From Planctomycetaceae bacterium (GTDB lineage: Bacteria; Planctomycetota; Planctomycetia; Planctomycetales; Planctomycetaceae), in the NCBI GenBank assembly GCA_900299185.1, contig OMIV01000379.1:1-40397 (forward strand): DNA of 40,397 nt, given 5' to 3'. Of this stretch, positions 36,429-40,397 are shown piece after piece. Within the stretch, counting starts at the first letter, position 1, and every line of letters starts with the position of its first letter. The notes under the pieces were generated by a model. It had not been told where the DNA came from. It saw nothing but the letters and a program-made list of their open reading frames with translations, and ran no database searches. The position numbers and the translations under genes are program-made.

Positions 36429-36570
36429 TGCATTTTCCTAGCGAGTTCAATCGCGACGCGGATCCTGACAGCGCTGGCCGTTGCGGCGGCACAACAAAGC
36501 GTTGCACTCCGATCGCTCGGCGAGAGCATAACTCGATCGCTTCGAAAGCTGCCATCTGGCAATCCGCAGT

Positions 36571-36598
36571 TTGACTCGCGCGTTTCCCGGTCTATGTT
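36571..36598 (+). promoter_or_regulatory. Sigma70-like promoter in the 680-base non-coding interval
   Basis: TTGACT (36571-36576), 16 bases, then TATGTT (36593-36598). It matches five of six -35 bases and four of six -10 bases. An intrinsic terminator lies about 130 bases downstream with no gene between, so it may drive a small RNA. Confidence 0.4.
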
Positions 36599-36604
36599 TG
36601 GGCG

Positions 36605-36731
36605 TCGTCGATGGCGACCGCTGACGAGCAGGTCTGAGGGGGACAATCGCCAGTGACAATTAGATGTCTGCTGTTTTGAGGCGCGATAGGGAGAGCTGGG
36701 AACTTTGAGGGGACCCTGTCGCGCCTTTTTT
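36605..36731 (+). ncRNA. Candidate small RNA framed by promoter and terminator
   Basis: The interval from 36429 to 37110 (about 680 bases) has no convincing protein gene. Within it, a promoter-like pair ends near 36598 and a strong plus-strand terminator ends at 36731, predicting a transcript of about 125 nt. Its 5' half can form a stem between TGGCGA (36612-36617) and TCGCCA (36647-36652), and its 3' half is the terminator hairpin. I could not match it to 6S, SRP, tmRNA or RNase P RNA. The rest of the interval (36732-37110) shows nothing clear apart from the ribosome binding site of the next gene. Confidence 0.4.
36679..36731 (+). terminator. Intrinsic terminator without an obvious upstream gene
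   Basis: A 12-base-pair stem with one G-U pair (36680-36691 with 36714-36725) and a 22-base loop, followed by six T. The T-run exists only on the plus strand, while the nearest gene to the left is on the minus strand, so it must end some other plus-strand transcript. Confidence 0.8.
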
Positions 36732-37110
36732 CGTACCTGCAACCGCAAGCTACGAACGGCATATCCGAGCCACAACAGCGATCCGTCGCTATCAAATAGT
36801 GACGTCGATCGCCCGTAACTTTGCGTTGAGAACCCGTTGTTCTCCGCAGCGAAAGGTCGCATCCCCCAGGTCAAGTTGCCGACCTCGACATTGTTCTGCC
36901 AAGACTGTGGTGAAAGCAGGACATCCACTTGGCTAACATCCCGCCCCGCCGTAAACGGTGTTGCACGTTGAGTGCTTCATCACGGCGGACCGCTCGCGAA
37001 ACGACATCTAGAAGGCAATCTTCGGACTTTGTTTCGCCTTCGAATTCCGTCCGGCAAGATCGCCACGACCGCAGCCACTGTTCCTCAAACCATTTCCATG
37101 TGAGGGATTG

Positions 37111-38211
37111 ATGACAGAGCCATCTCGTAGAAATGCGCAAGCTCGAACAATTCACGGCTCGATGATCAGAGCCGTGATCGCTGGCAGCTTCGTGCTTTGG
37201 TCTCTGACCACTTCTGCCGTCTCTGCCGAGTCATCATCGACCGCGAGCACGATCGAGTACGTCCAACCTCGCATGGTGAAGATCTTCGGAGCTGGAGGAC
37301 TCAAAGGTCTCTCGCACCACGGCACCGGATTTCTGGTATCAAAAGAAGGTCATATCGCAACCGCCTGGAGCCATGTGCTTGATCCCGCCGAAGTCACCGT
37401 CGTGCTGAATGACGGTCGCCGATTCACCGCCAAAGTGCTCGGAGCTGAACCCAACAAAGAACTCGCCGTATTGAAGCTCAACGCACCAGACGGATCGTCG
37501 TTTCCGTTCTTCGATTTGTTGAGCGCTGTATCCGGCGCCGGCGAGGGTGCTCGAGTGCTGGCCTTCAGCAACATGTTTCAAGTGGCCGCTGGCGACGAGT
37601 CCGTTTCCGTCTTGCACGGAGTGATTGCGGCCAAGACGCAATTCAAACTGCGACGCGGCACATTCGAGATCCCTTACGAGGGACCGGTCTATGTCGTCGA
37701 CGCTATCACGAATAACTCGGGAGCAGCCGGCGGGTTATTGACGAGTCGCGATGGCAAACTGCTGGGAATGATCGGTCGCGAAGTTCGTAATGCCGAAACT
37801 AATACCTGGGTGAATTATTCCATCCCCCTCACCGAACTCAGGCAGCCCATCGATGAGATCATCACCGGCAAGTTTTCGACATCCGCACGGAAGCCAGCCG
37901 ACGAACCCAACGCTGCTCGCCGTTACGAGCCGACGGACTTCGGCATCGTCATGGTTCCTGATGTGCTTTTTCGAACTCCGGCTTATGTCGACACGGTTAT
38001 CGCAGGCTCCGCAGCTGCGAAGGTCGGATTGAAGTCAGACGACCTCGTGCTCTTCGTGAATGGAGACTTAATGCAGTCGGTACGCACGATGAAAGATGCA
38101 CTCGGTCGCTTGGAAGCTGGTGACATTCTGAAGCTCGTCGTGCGACGCGGTGACGAACTTATCAACGTCGAAATTGCCGTGCCCAAGAAGGCTGCGAAGC
38201 CCATGAAGTAA
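37111..38211 (+). CDS. HtrA-like trypsin-fold protein with PDZ domain, apparent pseudoprotease
   Basis: A 366-residue exported protein: signal segment about 18-39, trypsin-like domain about 50-255, PDZ domain about 275-355 (AYVDTVIAGSAAAKVGLKSDDLVLFVNG). The fold is recognisable from GTGFLVSKEGHIATAWSHV, with the triad His at H88. The Asp position reads KELAVLK (E117 instead of Asp) and the Ser position reads NSGAAGGLL (A206 in place of Ser in the usual GNSGGPL). Loss of the nucleophile implies no proteolysis; peptide binding or chaperone-like sensing by the PDZ part is my inference. ATG 37111 has GAGG six bases upstream. The next gene lies 168 bases downstream on the same strand. Confidence 0.88.
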   Translation: MTEPSRRNAQARTIHGSMIRAVIAGSFVLWSLTTSAVSAESSSTASTIEYVQPRMVKIFGAGGLKGLSHHGTGFLVSKEGHIATAWSHVLDPAEVTVVLNDGRRFTAKVLGAEPNKELAVLKLNAPDGSSFPFFDLLSAVSGAGEGARVLAFSNMFQVAAGDESVSVLHGVIAAKTQFKLRRGTFEIPYEGPVYVVDAITNNSGAAGGLLTSRDGKLLGMIGREVRNAETNTWVNYSIPLTELRQPIDEIITGKFSTSARKPADEPNAARRYEPTDFGIVMVPDVLFRTPAYVDTVIAGSAAAKVGLKSDDLVLFVNGDLMQSVRTMKDALGRLEAGDILKLVVRRGDELINVEIAVPKKAAKPMK

Positions 38212-38379
38212 CTTCATTGAGAAATGGCTGTCAGCAAACGAGTCGCGTCGAATGGACTTCGCTGAAGGTCCTCGCATCCTCAATGTCACAGCCCCGAGTG
38301 GGCGTCAAATCCATACAGAGGCCGCCTTGATCGGGCAGCCTCCATTTCCATTCCTCAGTTTCAATTTCGAGTACGAGTC

Positions 38380-40167
38380 ATGCTGTTTGTGTCTTGTCGT
38401 CGGTGGTGGGTTCGATGTCTGGCGATCGCAATTCTGAGTTACTCCAGTGTCGGTCAGCTTCGAGCGGACGATCCACCAAGTGCCGTTGGTCCGGTCATGA
38501 AGTTGTTTCAAAGTGGCCGACTGCCCGCTGAGCGACAAGGCACGGTCGTTGAGATGATCTGCAACCGAGGCAACGAGCACGATCTCAAGGTCGTCTTCGA
38601 CAAGGTCGTGCAGCCCGACGGTTTCCCCACCGATCTGCGAATCAAGTCGATGGGTTGGCTGAGCGACGCCGCGACGACTCGCAAAGTCAAACCTGCCGGA
38701 GACCTGAAAGCTTTGGAGCAGCTCGTCGGTTCCAAAGAGCCCGCCCTGCAAATGGCTGCGATTCGCTTGGCATCCACTTGGAAGGACACGGGCATCACGG
38801 CGGCTCTTCAAACGTTGGCCGCCAACGGCAAGGCGTCCCCCGAATTGCAACGAGCTGCAATCGATGGCTTGGTGGCCATCGGCGATGCAGCCAGCAAAGA
38901 AACCTTGTTGAAGATCGCCAGCTCGAACGCGGCGCAAGATCTTCGCATGAAGTCGATCGCCGGATTGGTCGGAATCGACTTGCCGGTCGCCGCATCTCAG
39001 GCCGCAACGACACTGGAGACCGCGTCACCTCAAGACAATCCAGCCGTCATGCTGGATGCCTTCTTCAATCGCAAAGGAGGCACAGACGCATTGGCTGCGG
39101 CACTCAAGACCCGCAAGCTGAAGGTCGACGTCGCTAAGACCTCACTCCGCTACATGTACTCGGTCGGCATCAGCGACGCGGCTCTGTCGGGAGTCCTCAG
39201 TGAAGCCGCCGGAGTTGCTTCCGATCCTCCGCCACCCACTCAAGAGCAAGTGGCCAAGATCGTCGGCGAAGTCGTTGCCAAGGGCCACGCGGCGCGTGGC
39301 GAGAAAGTCTTTCGCCGAACCGACGTCAGTTGCATGCGCTGCCACAGCGTCAGCCGAGCAGGCGGGCAAGTCGGTCCGGACTTGAGCGCCTTGGGAGGCT
39401 CGTCACCGGTCGATTACGTGGTGAACTCGATCCTGAATCCGAATCTCGCGGTGAAGGAGCAGTACGTCACTCGCATCTTCGTGCTGGACAACGGCAAGGC
39501 TTACACCGGAGTCGTGATCGACCGAGACGACACGCGAGTCCGTATTCGAGACGCTCAAGGCAAGACGGTCATAATTCCTACAGCAGACATTGACGAGGAA
39601 GTCGAAGGCAAGTCGCTCATGCCGCAAGGCATCACGAAGTTCCTCACCCACGATGAAGTGTTGGACCTCGCCAAATTCGTCTCGGAACTCGGCAAGCCTG
39701 GCCCTTACGAGATTCGCAAGGTGCCCAGCATTCAACGTTGGCGTTTGCTGGCCAAGCCCGCCAAGGAACTGACTGACGACGTGCCGCATCTCGAACACAT
39801 TCGACAGTTCATTGTTGGAAGCCAGCCTGAAGAGTGGGTCTCGGCGTATGCCAAGGTCGCAGGAGCGTTACCACTCGAAGAACTCAGAGCGGGCAAGACT
39901 TCGACCGTGCTGATCTTGCAGGGAGAAGTGCAGGTCAACGAACCAGGCAAAGTCGGCTTCAAGATTCAGTCCACCGAGAAGTTTCAAGCGTGGGTCGATA
40001 CCGAAGCTTTCGACAACAAGACCGATGTGGAAGCAGCCCTCGAAGCTGGTCGGCACACCATCACCGTGCGAGTGGAAGTTTCCAGCCGCGAAGCTCCCGA
40101 ACTCAAGGTCGACGTGCTGAAGCCGACAGACTCGACCGCCCAATTCGAAGTCGTCGGCGGGACATAA
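38380..40167 (+). CDS. HEAT-repeat protein with Pirellula/Verrucomicrobium-type haem-binding domain
   Basis: A 595-residue exported protein. After a signal peptide (CLAIAILSYSSVGQLRA|DD), residues about 35-270 form helical HEAT-like repeats (LQMAAIRLASTWKD, LQRAAIDGLVAIGD, LRMKSIAGLVGI). Residues about 300-435 are the putative haem-binding domain of planctomycetes and verrucomicrobia: a C318-MR-C321-H322 cytochrome c site, VGPDLSALG, SILNPNLAVKEQYVTR, and SLMPQG, whose Met414 could be the distal ligand. The C-terminal 150 residues are beta-rich and unassigned. It likely transfers electrons or binds haem in the periplasm. It ends 230 bases before the window edge, and a hairpin follows. Confidence 0.92.
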   Translation: MLFVSCRRWWVRCLAIAILSYSSVGQLRADDPPSAVGPVMKLFQSGRLPAERQGTVVEMICNRGNEHDLKVVFDKVVQPDGFPTDLRIKSMGWLSDAATTRKVKPAGDLKALEQLVGSKEPALQMAAIRLASTWKDTGITAALQTLAANGKASPELQRAAIDGLVAIGDAASKETLLKIASSNAAQDLRMKSIAGLVGIDLPVAASQAATTLETASPQDNPAVMLDAFFNRKGGTDALAAALKTRKLKVDVAKTSLRYMYSVGISDAALSGVLSEAAGVASDPPPPTQEQVAKIVGEVVAKGHAARGEKVFRRTDVSCMRCHSVSRAGGQVGPDLSALGGSSPVDYVVNSILNPNLAVKEQYVTRIFVLDNGKAYTGVVIDRDDTRVRIRDAQGKTVIIPTADIDEEVEGKSLMPQGITKFLTHDEVLDLAKFVSELGKPGPYEIRKVPSIQRWRLLAKPAKELTDDVPHLEHIRQFIVGSQPEEWVSAYAKVAGALPLEELRAGKTSTVLILQGEVQVNEPGKVGFKIQSTEKFQAWVDTEAFDNKTDVEAALEAGRHTITVRVEVSSREAPELKVDVLKPTDSTAQFEVVGGT

Positions 40168-40258
40168 CTCGACAGTCGCCGCTTGACTCTTCGAGTCGTG
40201 CGATTGCCTTAGAAACGCACGGCGATTCGCGTTGAGCTTTCAATTCCATGAGCCACGT

Positions 40259-40283
40259 AGGCGAGTCACTCCACGACTCGCCT
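40259..40283 (+). terminator. Possible weak terminator of the haem-binding protein gene
   Basis: A 9-base-pair perfect stem (AGGCGAGTC with GACTCGCCT) and seven-base loop lie about 90 bases after the stop. No T-run follows, so it would be a Rho-assisted end or simply a 3' stabilising hairpin. Beyond it, 40284-40397 shows no gene. Confidence 0.4.
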
Positions 40284-40397
40284 CACATTCAATTCCAGAC
40301 TCGAAGTGACGCTAATTCTGGCTCATCGCAAAACCGTGGGGGTAACTGGTATCAGCCGACGAGTCTGACTTTGGTGGTGTGAAGTGTTTCGATTCTC

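Noticed and set aside
36425-36928. Open frame of 167 codons on the minus strand in the 680-base gap
   Set aside because: It contains the plus-strand terminator hairpin, has no recognisable domain or normal composition, and overlaps the start of the neighbouring gene.

Overview
The window reads as chromosomal DNA from a planctomycete. The signs are a DUF1559 'prepilin-like' protein ending in an H-x9-DG motif, a HEAT-repeat protein fused to a Pirellula/Verrucomicrobium-type haem-binding (cytochrome c) domain, secreted EF-hand proteins, and a type II secretion (T2SS) locus whose proteins carry long low-complexity inserts. I cannot place it below class or order. The first 49 bases are not genomic: they are an untrimmed Illumina Nextera adapter with an i5 index, so the left edge is a contig end and the first gene is cut there.

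Layout. 50-6510 (minus strand): a truncated small secreted protein, then an iron-sulfur cluster transcribed as sufR-like regulator, nuoB, sufC, sufB, sufD and a Rieske-MIP18 (SufT-like) fusion. A palindrome just upstream of the regulator is a candidate operator. 6885-11223: bifunctional proline dehydrogenase/P5C dehydrogenase (plus) and an M24 Xaa-Pro-type peptidase (minus) converge on one strong bidirectional terminator. 11472-12524: thioredoxin reductase (minus). 12791-13864: DUF1559 protein (plus) with a clear terminator. 14036-17115: three minus-strand genes (SAM-methyltransferase-like protein, aldo/keto reductase, mandelate-racemase-type enolase).

17255-31920 is the core of the window: a minus-strand T2SS operon in canonical order, D-E-F-G-H-I-J-K-L, followed by a secreted EF-hand protein. 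The protein in the GspD position has an N0-like domain and about seven N1-type repeats but no visible secretin beta-barrel, and it has a helical LSEDQ-type domain at its N terminus. GspC, GspM and the prepilin peptidase are not in the window. GspJ and GspK contain long Ser/Thr/Asn/Gly linkers and GspK has an EF-hand-like loop. Hairpins lie between gspG/gspH and gspJ/gspK, and the region upstream of the operon holds five inverted repeats.

32408-36428 holds two large secreted proteins of unknown function, each with its own minus-strand terminator. A non-coding interval of about 680 bases follows, with a sigma70-like promoter and an intrinsic terminator that could frame a ~125-nt small RNA. 37111-40167 (plus) encodes an HtrA-like protein with PDZ domain whose catalytic Ser and Asp are replaced (apparent pseudoprotease), then the HEAT/cytochrome c protein.

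How the parts work together: the suf genes build Fe-S clusters, and two neighbours (nuoB and the Rieske fusion) are themselves Fe-S proteins. The Xaa-Pro peptidase could release proline for the proline-oxidising enzyme. The T2SS is likely to export calcium-dependent and other secreted proteins. No tRNA, rRNA, CRISPR array, transposase or prophage gene was seen.
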